Shown here piece after piece: positions 42,416 to 54,833 of a DNA stretch of 64,000 bases. Location: NCBI GenBank assembly GCA_963971285.1, contig OZ020258.1, forward strand, positions 5,642,001 through 5,706,000, in the 5' to 3' direction. The position numbers and the translations under genes are program-made. Numbering within the stretch: position 1 is the first letter of the stretch; every line of letters starts with the position of its first letter. Below the pieces are notes generated by a model that worked only from the letters and a program-made list of their open reading frames with translations, had not been told where the DNA came from and searched no databases. This DNA is from Astropecten irregularis. Taxonomy: Eukaryota > Echinodermata > Asteroidea > Paxillosida > Astropectinidae.

Positions 42416-44241
42416 AACACATACCAACTGGTTGTTATTTAGAAAATTTGCAATTTCAAAGGCCCTCAGTTTTGAAATCCATTCCAGTAATCATTGTATC
42501 ATTTCAATGTTCTTGTGAACTTATCACTCTATATTTGCCAAAGGCACAAAAAGTACATCTTTAATGATAAGGTTTCTGAAAACACGTTCTGTTGTGGAAA
42601 TATTCCATTCCACGATGGATTTACATAGTCTTCCTTTCATGAGATACGTGTGTTTCAGTTTCAGGATTTAGTTTATCGCAAGCAGGCTAATTGGGCCTTC
42701 TAAAACAGCTCCAAGTTGTTTCACTTTTTGGTATTTTTAAAAATGTTTTTCTATCAATTGTGTTTTTCATTTATTTATTTTTCCTTTTTCAAATTCTATT
42801 TCGGGAGGTGTTGACATCAATTTGCTTGTTTTTGTTTTTAGGTAAACGGTTCAAGTGCTTTTGAACTTTCCATAATAAGAAACAGCTATTGGTTTTTTCT
42901 TCTTTTTAAGGTACTAGTTGAAAAATGACCAAATAAGATTGAGTTTTTCCGTCTCCATAATTACCAGGTTATACATATATTTGAAGAGAGTTACGGCATG
43001 TTAGTACCATTCTTCTGTGTAGGCCCAAAACCATTTTCTTTTTGCAATTTTTGAGGGTTACTGCTGTGAACCGCTTTTTATCTACTATTGGGTTTTTACT
43101 GTGTGTTGGGAATCTGCAGTTTGAGTATTAAGTACAGCTGGATTTTTACTCTATCCATTTTCAGTAATATACTTGACATGCATGTACAAAAGCATAAATT
43201 GTCAATTAACACATGTAGTTGGACCAACTTGAACACATAGGCCTATCTGGTGTTTTGTGCATAATAGGTTGAATATGTCTCCACGGGGAAATTTTAAAGG
43301 TGTATTGGTGTATCTCCACAATGTTTTCATCAAACTGATTTTTGGAATTAACTCAAAAAGGAGGAATTTCCAAGCTATACTTATCTGTGGCAAAGAGTAG
43401 TGTTTCATATCAAGGACGTTCGCTAGAAATTTCTGGTTCAAATGGGAGCAATTTCAATTCTGCTCTTCGGAGAGTGTTCATTAGTAGACGAGAACAAAGC
43501 CATGTCTCCACAAGGATACAAATTTGGAACCCTAGTGACAAGAAAATGGTCGCACTGGTTCTCTTTAAGCCATGAAGTGTACTGCAATGAGACAATTTAG
43601 CGGGGAAACAAGCATTCGTTTTACAGTCGAGGCAAAATTTGTGTATTTCGAGCATGCCTCTGTAGCGACTTTGAGTAACAAGAAGTAAACTCATGGTTAA
43701 TACTCAATCTTGATGTTACTGAAGATTTTATAAATACAATGTTCATCAGCTGTTTAAATTAATCAAGCTATACCACTAGTGGGCATTGCATACATGCACA
43801 AAGATACAATGTATTGATGTTGTGTTGTGCAAAGACCACCATTGTAGTATTAAACGCTGCCCAACTACATAAGCAGTATACCAGTCTGGGAAATTCTAAA
43901 ATTGGATATTCTAAATTCTGCATTGATAAAAACATGAAGCACTTGACCAATACATCTATTCAATCTGCGCATATTAAAACATTACAGCAGTAGCCAAAAA
44001 AAAAAATTGCAGAAGTGGTGTTGAAGTTTTTTTGAACAAGACGTGTAAATAATGACTATAGCACTATTTGGCCCTGTTCCTCCATCTAGTGTCTGTCTGA
44101 TATTGTGCAGTAGTAACTCAAGATATCATATCATTCCACTATGTCTGGTGCTTTGGTTTGACGAAAAACAAATACTAAATGCTTGCTTTTAAAAAGTTGA
44201 CTGAAATCTGGCGGGGAAATCACCGTCGGGTATCTCGTTGA
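42416..44241. other. No feature recognised
   Basis: AT-rich. The complementary frames at 43342-43575 and 43410-43694 have no recognisable domain. No inverted-repeat element was detected. Confidence 0.4.
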
Positions 44242-44465
44242 AATAGCGCTCCGCACTTGCGCTAAAAATACCAGGCTAAATGCTGTGACGTCACACCATA
44301 TCTCAGAATAACATTGCAACCATGCAAACGTGTGGTGGGTGTGCTTGTGTGCATTCATGTTGTACACTACGTGTGTCAGTCAATGTTTGTCTGACATCCG
44401 GGGACTATGTACATGCGCACGCTGGCCAAGTCACTCGTGTGACGTCATTAGTGCGGAGCGCTATT
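44242..44465. mobile_element. M4 element, best copy (224 bp)
   Basis: Perfect 15-bp ends AATAGCGCTCCGCAC and GTGCGGAGCGCTATT. The interior has TGACGTCAC, AACATTGCAACCATGCAAAC, TCAATGTTTGTCTGACATCC and TGACGTCATTAG. Two related copies occur at 8775 and 14014. Confidence 0.85.
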
Positions 44466-44647
44466 GATTTATTTGCTTAACCGTGTGGTTGGTATATGTT
44501 CCCGATCTTTAGGCCACATAAGCATTTTAAACTCTCATGGTGTATAATCTGTGCTAACATGAAAATGTTTGCTTAGCTTCAATGGGAATTGTGTACTATA
44601 GATTCAATATACAGTTCAATCTCTTTATAACAAGTTATCTCAGACCA

Positions 44648-44778
44648 GGGGTCAATTTCACAAATCCCTACGATCGCTCGTAACTCAAGTTACGAAGGAT
44701 AACCGTCGTATCATACGTAGGGCTGCGATACATCATAAGTCCTACGATTGACATTATTAAGTTGGTGAAATCAACCCC
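44648..44778. mobile_element. M3 element, tandem copy a
   Basis: GGGGTCAATTTCAC at the left and GTGAAATCAACCCC at the right, nearly perfect. The interior has CGTAACTCAAGTTACGAAGG and CGTAGGGCTGCGATACATC. It abuts copy b. Confidence 0.85.
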
Positions 44779-44779
44779 A

Positions 44780-44895
44780 GGGGTCGATATCACAAAGCCC
44801 TACGATCACTCGTAACTCAAGTTATGAAGGATAACCCATCATATCCCACGTAGGGCTGTAATGCATCCTTTCGTGAGTTTGGTGAAATCGACCCC
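44780..44895. mobile_element. M3 element, tandem copy b
   Basis: GGGGTCGATATCAC at the left and GTGAAATCGACCCC at the right. Shares CTCGTAACTCAAGTTATGAA and ACGTAGGGCTG with copy a. Two copies head to tail with 'AG' between them suggest insertion beside, or tandem duplication of, the element. Confidence 0.85.
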
Positions 44896-46530
44896 ACACA
44901 AATTACCTTAAGCAGAAAAATAGAACATTTGGGATACCAGAATTTGCTCACTGTAATGGTCTTAAATAAAAGCGAGCTCTTTTTATCAAAAATTCAATAT
45001 GTATTTAATAAACACAACCATATAAGCCTCTGTTAACGATGTGAAAACAAAAATAATCTTGAAACTTTCTGGAAATATTTGGTCGTTTATAACATCTGTA
45101 TCCAATATAGCATTTCATCGGTATACAAATTTCATAACCTTCGAAACTTTAAGGGCATTATCAAATTACTAAAATATTACTAGCCGTTTTTGGGCCATTG
45201 CATGACTTTTAACCAGCAGCCTGTTATACATAGTATTTCCTTTAATACTTTGGGGAATTTGTTTGTATTATATTGAAGCCTTTTGATGATTTTCCACGCT
45301 GTTTCCACCACACTTCTTTTCTTAGTTGATGAAAGTCAATGTGTGGATGTTACTAAATTGTTTTTCTTCATTGTTTTATATGAAAATAATCTTGTATTAA
45401 AGGAACTATAATTTATCTGTTATCAAGCTTTTTTTGTACGTTGACAAAATCTTAAAGATTAACAATTGAATTAATATTTGAATTGTTTGATATTATGTAC
45501 ATATTTTTAGGGGTTTTTGTTTTCAGTATTTTGTTTCTCACAATGATTGTTGACCGAGGTTACCATGGCAATTCCTTTGTGAGGAAAATTGGCGATCGGG
45601 GCTTGATGAAGCTTGTTGCTAGGGACGGGGGCAAAATATACGAGTTGATTTAGCCCTGGTTAGCCAAAAGACTAACCCAGGATCCCAAATATTTCATGAG
45701 TTTGGGACACAAGATCTTTTGACTGATAAACACTTTTTAAATTTTTGTCGGGAAAATGAAAAACATGGGGAAATTATGATACATACAAAAAGCATTTTTT
45801 TACACGTAATTCATTAGAATGTACGTGGCTGATTCTTCTGTGCGGCCTTGTCATAAATGATTTAGAACTTGGGTCATACAAATTTTGAAGAATTTAGACC
45901 TTAAAATTGAAGCATTCTGAACATTTCTTGCTCAAGGGACTGTCAAGAATATGTCCTATTACAAATTGTTATTGTAAACTGGAAATGCTGGGACATACTT
46001 ACAAAATAATACTCCTTTACATTAGAATGAAAACATATTCACATTTTATTTATAGATATTTCTCCCCACATTTTCATGTATTCTTTGTATAGGTTATTCT
46101 TTTCTTTTCCTCGTTTATCACCTTTTTTGTTTATTAATGAAATATTATGTAGTCACATTATATGTACCTGTAATATCTAACATTGTATTGTTTTATTTTT
46201 GAGAAAAATCCCACTATTATCCGTTGTAACATAGTCATGATCTTCAAAGGGTAACAAACATGTTTCTTTGTACAGTATTTGTTTTCTGTTGGAATGTGAC
46301 CTCACTGCAACAGCTGATTGTAGCGGGATCTATGCAAAATGATTCCATTTTTACAGGCGATATTGAGCAACGATCTTTGGCAAATTTCATAGAAATTTCA
46401 CCACATTTGTATTTCTTTTCTTATTTTTTTCCCACAAATGTCCAAGAAAATTCGGCCGTGGACATAAATTATTGTGCAATTTCATTTTGCAATGATCTTG
46501 ATTTTTTTAAAATCTGAACACGTAGGCTAA
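44896..46530. other. No feature recognised
   Basis: AT-rich non-coding sequence. AATAAA-type words occur (for example near 44966 and 45006) and could be poly(A) signals of a long 3' UTR. Confidence 0.4.
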
Positions 46531-46697
46531 TAGGCCTTATTCACGGTGCATCCATCCTGCATTCAAAGCAGTGTAATCAAACCGAGGCTTGGATTCAAAA
46601 TAGTCTGGTACCCGTTTTCTTTTTAGAATTGGTGTTATCTTTTCCAAAGGGTATACAAGGAAGGTGACAAGATGGATGCGCCATGAATAAGGCCTAT
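46531..46697. mobile_element. M5 element, copy 2
   Basis: TAGGCCTTATTCACGGTGCA and TGCGCCATGAATAAGGCCTA are inverted ends of about 25 bp, both also containing ATCCATC/GATGGAT. The interior is complementary to copy 1 at 2431-2608 (ATCAAACCGAGGCTTGGATT, GTGTTATCTTTTCC). 167 bp, with better preserved ends than copy 1. Confidence 0.85.
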
Positions 46698-49002
46698 AAC
46701 CGGTTACGAGTGGTTTCTCTATCTGGGTAATGAATGTATTGTGGTTTCCTGCAAAAGCCTGCATTACTGTGTCTTAAAATTTGAAACAAAATGGCGGTTT
46801 TAGGGATTGATCGAAATGTATAGATTTGGCGATGATGTATTGCAGCTAGTTTCAGGAGAGTCACATAAATACCTTGGAATTGCCCTGTCTTTATGTTTAC
46901 CTTGTTTACCGTTTTTAGGTTTTCCTATTAAGAAATACAAACCAGTTGTGAATACTTACATAACTTGGGGTTACTCTACACACATTCGTAATAGTCTGTG
47001 TCTGGCATACCTCATGCTGTATGTGTGAGTAAAGGGAAGACCAAAATATTTTAACTCGAGCACAATCTGTATTTCTGTTAATTTTTGGTTTTCTTTAAAG
47101 AAAAGTTCTCAAATTAATGCCAACATCTTAATAATAATCAGCAAATATTGACAAGGAAATTACATTTTTACCAATTTACAGCTTTGAACAGTGACGCTGT
47201 GTGGTATATAGCCTTTCACGTTTGCTTTTTCTCAACTTTTTTCAATAATTTTATTCAGCACAATGTGCATCACTTTTAAGCCCAACATGTATATTTCAGA
47301 GCAATCTACATGTATTAAGCATTAATCTATTGTATCTTGTAGCAGTTTTCCTGCACGGAGATGCTTAATATACAAATCGTTCATGTTATAATGTGAGTAC
47401 GTGTGATCTTTGGTACCGTAAACTTTGACCTAAAAGGTTATTAAGTAAATAGTGCATTTCATCTTTAAGCCCTGTCAATGTTGTAACACAATTAATAGTG
47501 ATTTTAGGTGTGAAACATCATCCAATTCCATTGTACTATTATTACTTCTATGCACTAATGCTTATAATGTGATATTGTGTCATCCTAGTGCTTTGTGCTC
47601 TAGAACGTGTAAAGTGTGTATAATCAGTGTGTAGGTACATATTTGTGTAGATTGTGTACACTAACCCCTGATTTGGCAAGGAATTATGTTTGAGAATTCA
47701 AATGATCAAATTGATCATTACTGGAGCTTGAACACGTTTGTGTACAAAGCGGTGAGAACATTGATTGGCCACAGCCCTGATATCCATGTCTTGCACAACT
47801 GCCATGTTATGAAGGCTTAAGAGTACTGGGCCGTTCTGAGAAATGCTCGAAATAGCTTTAATAGGCTATTAAAGCCATGCGAAAAACCTTCAGAAGGCTT
47901 ACAAACTCTAAATCATGCCCAGATCTGGAGAACATGCTCTTTGCCTCCATACGTGGCACTTACATGGTTGCTAGGGAACTTGTTGCCATGACAACATGTG
48001 ATGTGATGTGATGTGGGGCCCAACTGACCGTCCTAATGCAAGGAATGCTATTTCATCTTGTGAAGTACTATACCTTAATGATACCGATCTTTCAAAGCTC
48101 TTTGTCAAATACTTCGAGTATCGAGCTAGATTCGAGTTTTGATGGAGGATTTCCGTTGATATTGTAGATTAAGAACATGAGATCGTCAGGAAAGTGCACA
48201 TAATACTCAGCAGCCTTTAAACTGAAAATGACTCATGGGTCGCTGTCTAACATGCGAGGCAGTCTATTCTTGTATCACAGTCTAGTATGATAAACAGATG
48301 GCCATGTTACACATTGCATGTATCTCAAATGAGCCTGAATATGGAGGGAAAAGTTCAAGGAAATATGGCTAAAAAAATAGCTACGAGTGTAAAACTCAAA
48401 CACAAATATACACAAAACAGAAAAATGGGCATTCAGAATTCACTTGTAAGAACAGTGTCATCAGTTTAAGTGTTTTTGCACCAAAAATCAACTGTTTTTA
48501 GAAATATTTGGCTTTGCTGAGGATTAGACCTAGACCCAGTAACTGGGGCGCTGAAATCCCTTTTTTTAATTTTGGGGTTGACGGTCGGTCTAGGGTCTAG
48601 ATGAAACCCATGTTTGAGTTTGCCAAAGTGAGGGATTAGTATTTACGATTTGGTGTTGGAAATCCAAGAATTGGTCGCGGAGAGTTTACCAATGGAATTG
48701 ATACCTTTAACATGCTGAAATGTAGGTTGGATCTTGTGAACCGGTCTGTATGACAGACTTAATTTGTGAACTACCTTTGAGTAAAATTCCCATAGGTTTA
48801 GAGAGGTTGGCAGAATGCAGGTTAAATCCAAATGACTCATGGTTCGGATTGGGTGTATGGAAATACATGCTTAGGATGTAATGTTCGAGTTTTTCTTTGG
48901 TTGTCGGTTCGGGGCCATATAATTATAGAAACACACAGGATACGGAGGCGGAGTCATGGATTTGACTTAGGATAATTTTAGGTTTACGATTCAAGATGGT
49001 CA
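46698..49002. other. 2.3 kb with no recognised feature
   Basis: Mostly AT-rich. No exon, RNA gene, tandem array or inverted-repeat element was seen on either strand. Confidence 0.4.
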
Positions 49003-49244
49003 GGGGCCAATTTCACGGCGCTGCTTAGCACAAAAATTTGCTAAGCATGACATTTCTGCCTTAAAAAAAAACAGGGTTAACAACCAAATTTCCATCTGTT
49101 GTGTATGGCTTGTGATTGTTCTTTGGCTGTTGTTCACTGACTATGAACATCAAATGAAATTTTTAACAGTGGTTTGTTTTATTGGGCAAAACATTTTTGT
49201 GCTAAGCAAATTTTTGTGCTTAGCAGCGCCATGAAATTGGCCCC
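49003..49244. mobile_element. M2 element, best short copy (242 bp)
   Basis: GGGGCCAATTTCACGGCGCTG and GCAGCGCCATGAAATTGGCCCC (approximate), followed inward by GCTTAGCACAAAAATTTGC and its complement. The ends form a stem of about 45 bp with few mismatches. Interior: TGTTGTGTATGGCTTGTGATT, ACTATGAACATCAAATGAAA. Confidence 0.88.
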
Positions 49245-49776
49245 ATATGTTCATTGCATTGCTTGGTACACATTATGTGTACAGTGAATTGTGTAGCTGT
49301 TGTACATCATTGTTATAATGCATACGCACAAATTCATCATAAACATCCCTGTATTAACTTGACTCTATGCCTATATGTGGCTTTTCTATACATTGCTCCG
49401 ATATAGCTTCATCTCATACTTAATATTGTGATAAATGCATTTGATGTTGAAAAACTGTCAACTAGAATCCAGACAAAGCCTCAAATCTTTCTAGAATCCA
49501 GACAATAGACAATTGTTCTCCTTTGTTAGCAGCTGGTATTGTTTTGAATGAAGTTGTGTCAGACACTTTATAGATCCAGAACTGCTCGTACATAGTCTTG
49601 ACATTAGCCCTCTCAAAATATTTCTGGGCACGAATGTGATTTATCCAAAGTACATGCTACCTGCAAAATTTTCTGTGGACATTTTGTCCCAGGGGTTGTT
49701 TCCTGTTATTGTTAGGGGAATAGGAATGCCCAAGCTTTTTTTCTATTCGTGCATAAAGTCTGCCTGTCTGAATTTG
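49245..49776. other. No feature recognised
   Basis: Contains a tandem-like pair AATCCAGACAAAGCC / AATCCAGACAATAGAC near 49466-49510. Otherwise featureless. Confidence 0.35.
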
Positions 49777-49946
49777 AATAGGGCTCCGTGCTCGCGACGT
49801 AACATTCAGATGTTCGGACAAACAAGTCGTACTTCATATACACAACTTACACGAAAACAATGTGAAATTCGTCCGAACATCCCGGTAACTATAGCTGTCG
49901 ATAAAAAGGGCGTATTCTATAAATAGCTCGAGCACGGAGCCCTATT
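49777..49946. mobile_element. 170-bp MITE-like element with 18-bp perfect inverted ends
   Basis: AATAGGGCTCCGTGCTCG at 49777-49794 and its exact complement at 49929-49946. If the element proper starts at ATAGGG, the flanking TGA (49775-49777 and 49946-49948) would be a 3-bp target duplication. A second inner inverted pair, ATGTTCGGACAAAC and TTCGTCCGAACAT, lies inside. The only copy in this window. Confidence 0.85.
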
Positions 49947-50455
49947 GACTATGGCACATGTAGTTCACATCAAAATACAATATAGTAAAAATGAGAAGAT
50001 TTTTGTGCTTATTACATTCTTTCCATTTTTGTTTTTAATTGTGAGTGATATACTCCAAAGAAAACCAAAATTAGAATACAGTGATGAGTTAATATCCTCA
50101 AGTTTTAATGCCAAAGGTTACTTTGTACCACCTCATAATTTCTGCAAAGTACATTAGGTAGTTAATTTGTAGTTCATTGTTGCTATTGAATATTGATGAG
50201 TATGATGTTGGGATGACTTGTTACGCTCTGAATTTGATAAAAAAAAAAAAGCCGTCATTGATTTTGTGACCGTGTTACGTGCCTTTTGAATGCTTGGCCT
50301 TGCACAGTGCACAGTGTTGTATAATGTGCTTTGCTGTAAGGTTATCATTTCTGCATTGTGGCTCTGCTGTGTTTTACCTGGTACCCTGTCGATAGTATAA
50401 TGCAAGAGTGAATGGAATGTGAATGAGAACCAGTTATAATCCCCAGGGGTCAATT

Positions 50456-50681
50456 TCATTGAGCTGCTTCAACACCAAAATTTGCTTAAGCACCAAAAAC
50501 CTTGGTAAGTAAAATCATTATGCCAGCCGAAACTCCTTGTGAATGTTATGCTCAGCAAACAATGGCTAAGTCAAAAACAGTAAACATCACATGAATATTT
50601 CATTGTTTGTCCTGTTTGATCAAGGAAGAATTTTCACGCTTAAGCAAATTTTGTGCTTAAGCAGATTTTGAAATTGGCCCC
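50456..50681. mobile_element. M2 element, TTAAGC subfamily
   Basis: GGGGTCAATTTCATTGAGCTGC at the left and GCAGATTTTGAAATTGGCCCC at the right. Interior: CACCAAAATTTGCTTAAGCACC, GCTCAGCAAACAATGGC, and TTGTCCTGTTTGATCAAGGA. The interior matches the M2 copy at 14445-15067 better than the other M2 elements. Confidence 0.82.
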
Positions 50682-51012
50682 TGTGGTCTACTGATACATG
50701 TAGATTGTTACTTTCAATTGAGGGGAACCAGGGACAATCAGAATGAACAGGGTACCACTTAATCCTGCAATATTGCCCATATAAAGAAATTGTAATTTTG
50801 CTGATTTCATAAAACAAAATGTTTTCCTATAAAGACTTGTTTGTATTATTAAATGTACCAATTAACTTTTAACGCATAAATTGATTAATCTTTTTTGGTT
50901 TAATAATACTTATTAATAGTTCTCCCCTGTTATTGTTTGCCCCCTCGCATTGTGTAACCCATATTTATGTTGTAAATAACAATTAAATAACTGTTCATTG
51001 TTTGGAAGATTT

Positions 51013-51236
51013 ATATAGAGACCGACGTATGAAGCTCAAATTTGGTTGAGAAACGCACACATTTCAATGGGGGAAACAAACCCACACGTTTCAATGAGGG
51101 TAACAAATCCACACGTTTCAATGGGGAAACAAACCCATACGTTTCATTGAGCGCAACAAATCCACACGTTTCAATGGGAAAACAAACCCATACGTTTCAA
51201 TAGCGGAATTGAGCTTCATATGTCTGGCTCTATATA
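51013..51236. mobile_element. Inverted-repeat element with an internal ~29-bp tandem repeat
   Basis: ATATAGAGACCGACGTATGA and AGCTCAA at the left pair with TTGAGCTTCATATGTCTGGC and TCTATATA at the right. Between them are about five units of the form ACACGTTTCAATGGGGAAAC plus AAACCC, alternating two variants. The combination of terminal hairpin and inner tandem repeat is seen in several MITE families. Confidence 0.8.
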
Positions 51237-51599
51237 TGCCTCCATTTTGGTTTAAGTGACTTATAACCAGACTCAAATAATCTGCCCCATTCACTTGCGA
51301 TTTGTTGGAATTATGAGCCACTGAATGGATGTAAGAAGGCTATTTCCTGCGGAAATATTGATTGGATTTCCCTGGCATTATTACATGTTGCTTTTGGCTA
51401 TTACTTTATAATTTGAAGTATTTTCCAAAATTTAACATTGAACTACATAGAGAAGTACATTATTTGAGGGCTAAATATCCAGTTTTACACAGGCAGTGCT
51501 ATGTTATATTATTTGACGATAATTTTCTTATTTTGAATTTGTGTATATTCTTTCTTTTGTTTAATTTCACTTTTAAAGCAATTGTTAATTACCTGTTTA

Positions 51600-51665
51600 A
51601 ATATGAATAAAGGTCCACAGTTTATTTGTCTTATACTGTGGTGAAAGATGCAAATAAAAAAAAAT
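51600..51665 (+). terminator. Candidate poly(A) signals
   Basis: GAATAAAGG at about 51606 and CAAATAAAAAAAAATAATAAAA from about 51651, in an otherwise quiet stretch. They could mark the distal 3' end of a very long NRBP 3' UTR or of an unseen transcript. No cDNA evidence is available, so this is only a candidate. Confidence 0.25.
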
Positions 51666-52369
51666 AATAAAAATGCTGAATGAAAAATCAGAAAAGAATC
51701 CTCTGAAAATCTGGGCTGTGTCTTATTCCATGATGATTGGTAGTCTGAGTATCACCCATTCTACTCTGTGCCACTTCGTATGAACGTCTGATACATGCGT
51801 GCATGCAAATTTTATGCAACACGACATGTTTTTTTTAGAATATTTCCATAGGATCGTAACGGGGAATGTTGATTGGTCAATTTAGTGCGTTTGTGCGGCA
51901 GCAGCTATTTACGTGATAGGCGTGCTATAGTCAAACGGTATGGTATAGATGCCCCTTGATTGGTCAAAACTTAGTGAGGTCAGTGCTGGGTTGGCTTGCA
52001 TAATTAATCAGGAAATCTGCATTGAAGTGATAGATGCTCGCTTGCTGTGCGTCTATCACATAGACTAGATGATTGGCTTGTTGAGTAAAAGAAAACAAAT
52101 TTCTATTTTTGACCACAGAAGTGTCTTCTACAGCTTGTAAAAGGCTATATAGCAGTCTGCAGCGAAAATGTCGCCACCTTTCTTTGCTTGTCTACACTGT
52201 CAATCATTTTTAAAACTTCTACAGTTCTTACGAGTATTACTGAGTCAGTGGAGGGTGGAGTTCTTGGAAATGAGGCAATAGGTCTTTCTTTTGCGCAGCC
52301 CATGTTTTTGCCAACCAAGATGGCGGAAACTATGGAGAGCCATCAAAGCCGGGCATACAAAATAACCAC

Positions 52370-52570
52370 AATTTGAACACAATTTGGACAAAACGTTTCA
52401 AAAACATTGAAAATATTGCTGAATGTAATGGAAACAACACCAGCAATGCTGGTATGTATTTTGTATGCTATATAATGTTTGCAAAAATGTTGAAGTTGGT
52501 CACGCCGTCTGTCAAGAAGATGAAATGGTTTTCAAAATTTGGCCGCCCATGCAAAGTATTGCCAACCAGC
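52370..52570 (+). repeat. R2 dispersed repeat, copy 2
   Basis: AAAATGTTGAAGTTGGTCAC and TTTGGCCGCCCATGCAAAG match the antisense of 20320-20440. Upstream, CCAACCAAGATGGCGGAAAC and downstream GCCAACCAGCAGT may be part of the same family. Confidence 0.5.
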
Positions 52571-52900
52571 AGTCAATGTTTGTAAACAAAAGTAAAGGTC
52601 TATAGGGGTATAAGTCCATTTCTTTTCTGTGTGCCAATATTTGCGATATTTATTACGAATTCTCCTCATTAACTAACGACAGTCAGATGTATTTCAGCCG
52701 TCATCACAGGGCAAACATTCCGTCAGTTTTCCTGCGTCCTGTACCAGTTCTCAGCTCTTGATGTGCACTGATGTTCTCCATGTGAGCTCAAAAGTTGGAC
52801 TGAGACTGCATGGACTAAGCATTTTGGTCGTGAGATATTTTGGGGGCCGGCGGCCAGCATTCCATGATGGTAAGTAATTCCATGATGGTAAGTATTTGTG
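52571..52900. other. Spacer with an 18-bp tandem duplication
   Basis: ATTCCATGATGGTAAGTA occurs twice in tandem at about 52858-52893, directly before the hairpin that follows. Nothing else was recognised. Confidence 0.5.
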
Positions 52901-53076
52901 CTAAAATTAAGGTAAGTTTGCGGTGACACCATGTAATCTCTTCTGTGAGAGTGTGTGGTTCTGAGAAGAACCGTTGGTATTATAATATATGAGATAATAC
53001 CACCGGTTCTTCTCAGAACCACACACTCTCACAGAAGAGATTACATGGTGTCACCGCAAACTTACCTTAATTTTAG
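52901..53076. repeat. 176-bp near-perfect hairpin (81-bp arms, 14-nt loop)
   Basis: The left arm 52901-52981 (starting CTAAAATTAAGGTAAGTTTG) and right arm 52996-53076 (ending CAAACTTACCTTAATTTTAG) are complementary at 80 of 81 positions. The single difference is CCGTTGG against CCACCGG (T versus G). The loop 52982-52995 is AT-only apart from two Gs. No second copy is visible in the window. Either a recent foldback insertion, a palindromic duplication or a long-hairpin RNA locus. Confidence 0.95.
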
Positions 53077-53477
53077 TACATCCACCATGCATAACTTCAA
53101 GTCTTAAGTATTTGTGCGTTGGAGTAGCTTCCCTTGGTCAATACGGGTCATGTCACCCGGATCAACAACCACAGCCTAGCGAATCAAACTATTGCTAATA
53201 CCTTTCCGCCATCTTGAATTCGTGTGATGTGTTTCCTACCATCGACTCTGCTCGCAAGCAGGGTGACTGGTGGCTGCCCTGGGTGAACCCAGAGAATGAC
53301 GTCAGACCTTATCGAACGGTACCGGGGACTGACTTGGAGCGACCCAGGTGACCTACTCGAACGCACCTATTATAGAAGACAGCCAAGCAAAGCAGGGAAA
53401 TGCAGGTCAGTGATAAAAGAGAGAATGAATATGCATGAAGGGGATAATAGGTAGGAAAGAGTGGAGTTGGGAGACTA

Positions 53478-53610
53478 GGGCCAATTTCATAAAACTGTTA
53501 AGCACAAAAATGCGGTTAGCACAAAAATGTCTCGCCCAATAAAACAAACCACCATCGAAAATTCCATTTGATATTCATGTGGTCAGCGAACAACACCCAC
53601 ATAGAAACAT
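53478..53610. mobile_element. M2 element, one end only
   Basis: GGGCCAATTTCATAAAACTG, TTAAGCACAAAAATGCGG and AAAATTCCATTTGATATTCA are followed by GTCAGCGAACAACACCCAC, as in the copies at 20766 and 23889. The right end is absent. Confidence 0.65.
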
Positions 53611-54107
53611 GCTGATAGAAACAGCAAATTGATAGCAGGAGTGTAATCACACACATTAGCCCAAAGACTTGGCATATTGTAAGAGTTTGGGCAAAGCTTG
53701 TTCTCAGGCTGCATCCGAATCTGTTGTCTAGAGCTAGGTCTAGGTCTTCACTTCATTTCAAATATGCGGTAACACCTACACTATAGACCCAGTTGTAGCT
53801 CAGGAAGCCTGTTTCGGACACGGCCTGAGACTGTTCAAAAAGACTCAGTGTGTTGATCCACTTGAAAGTATCATTTAGAGTAAACATTTCTTTATTTGCA
53901 GGAAGAACTTATTGTCCAAGGAGGACCATGAGTGTGGTTCATGGAAGAGATTCGAATGCTGTCCCTTGTTAGCACGCTGGGATCGCCTCAAAGAATGAGG
54001 GGTTGCCTCTGGAAGTTGGCGTCTCCCAGGAGTTAATAGGGGTGAGTGATGGGCATCATCTTCCTCATCTTGGGGCGAGCATTACATGATTCACAGCGTG
54101 AAATTAT
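53611..54107. other. No feature recognised before the satellite
   Basis: Unique-looking sequence. The satellite begins gradually after about 54100 with diverged monomers. Confidence 0.4.
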
Positions 54108-54833
54108 TCTAGATCGATTAGAGAAAAAGTCCATTTTGAGCCAAAATTTACAAAAATGGCAAGAGGTACTCCTTACCGTTTTTGTCCATTTTCACCATTT
54201 TTGTAAGCATCCTGAAATCAAGTCCTATGCCTGCTAAGACCCCATCTTGCTGTTTTAGGCCTGGCAGTTGTTTCTATCACTTGTAGACATCCATTAGATT
54301 ATTCTAATGGTGAAAATTGACCAAAACAGCAAGGGGTACCCCTTGCCATTTTTTTCAATTTTCACAATTTTTTGAGGTTTCTTGAAATCAGTTCCAATGC
54401 CTTCTGAGACACTAGTATTGCTGTTTTTTGCCCGGCAGTTGTTCCTTTCACTTGTTAGGGCATTCTGGAGCAATTAGAGAAAATGTCAATTTTGGGCCAA
54501 AATTTACCAAAACGGCAAGGGGTTACCCTTGCCATTTTGTTCAATTTTCACCATTTTCTTTGCTGTCTTGAAATCAGTTCCAATGCCTTCTGAGCCACAA
54601 GTATCGCTGTTTCTATGCCCGGCAGTTGTTCCTTTCACTTGTAGACATCCATTAGGGCATTCCTGATCAATGAAAGAAAGTGGTTTTGGGCCAAAATCTA
54701 CTAAAAGAGCAAGGTGTAGAGAAAATGTCAATTTTGGGCAAGGGCCCTTGCAATTTTGTTCAATTTTCACCATTTTTTTAGGTTTCTTGAAATCAGTTCC
54801 AATGCCTTCTGAGACACTAGTATTGCTGTTTCT

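Noticed and set aside
44242-44465. A clear target duplication for the M4 element
   Set aside because: TGA occurs on both sides but at positions inconsistent with symmetrical ends, and the other copies do not support it.
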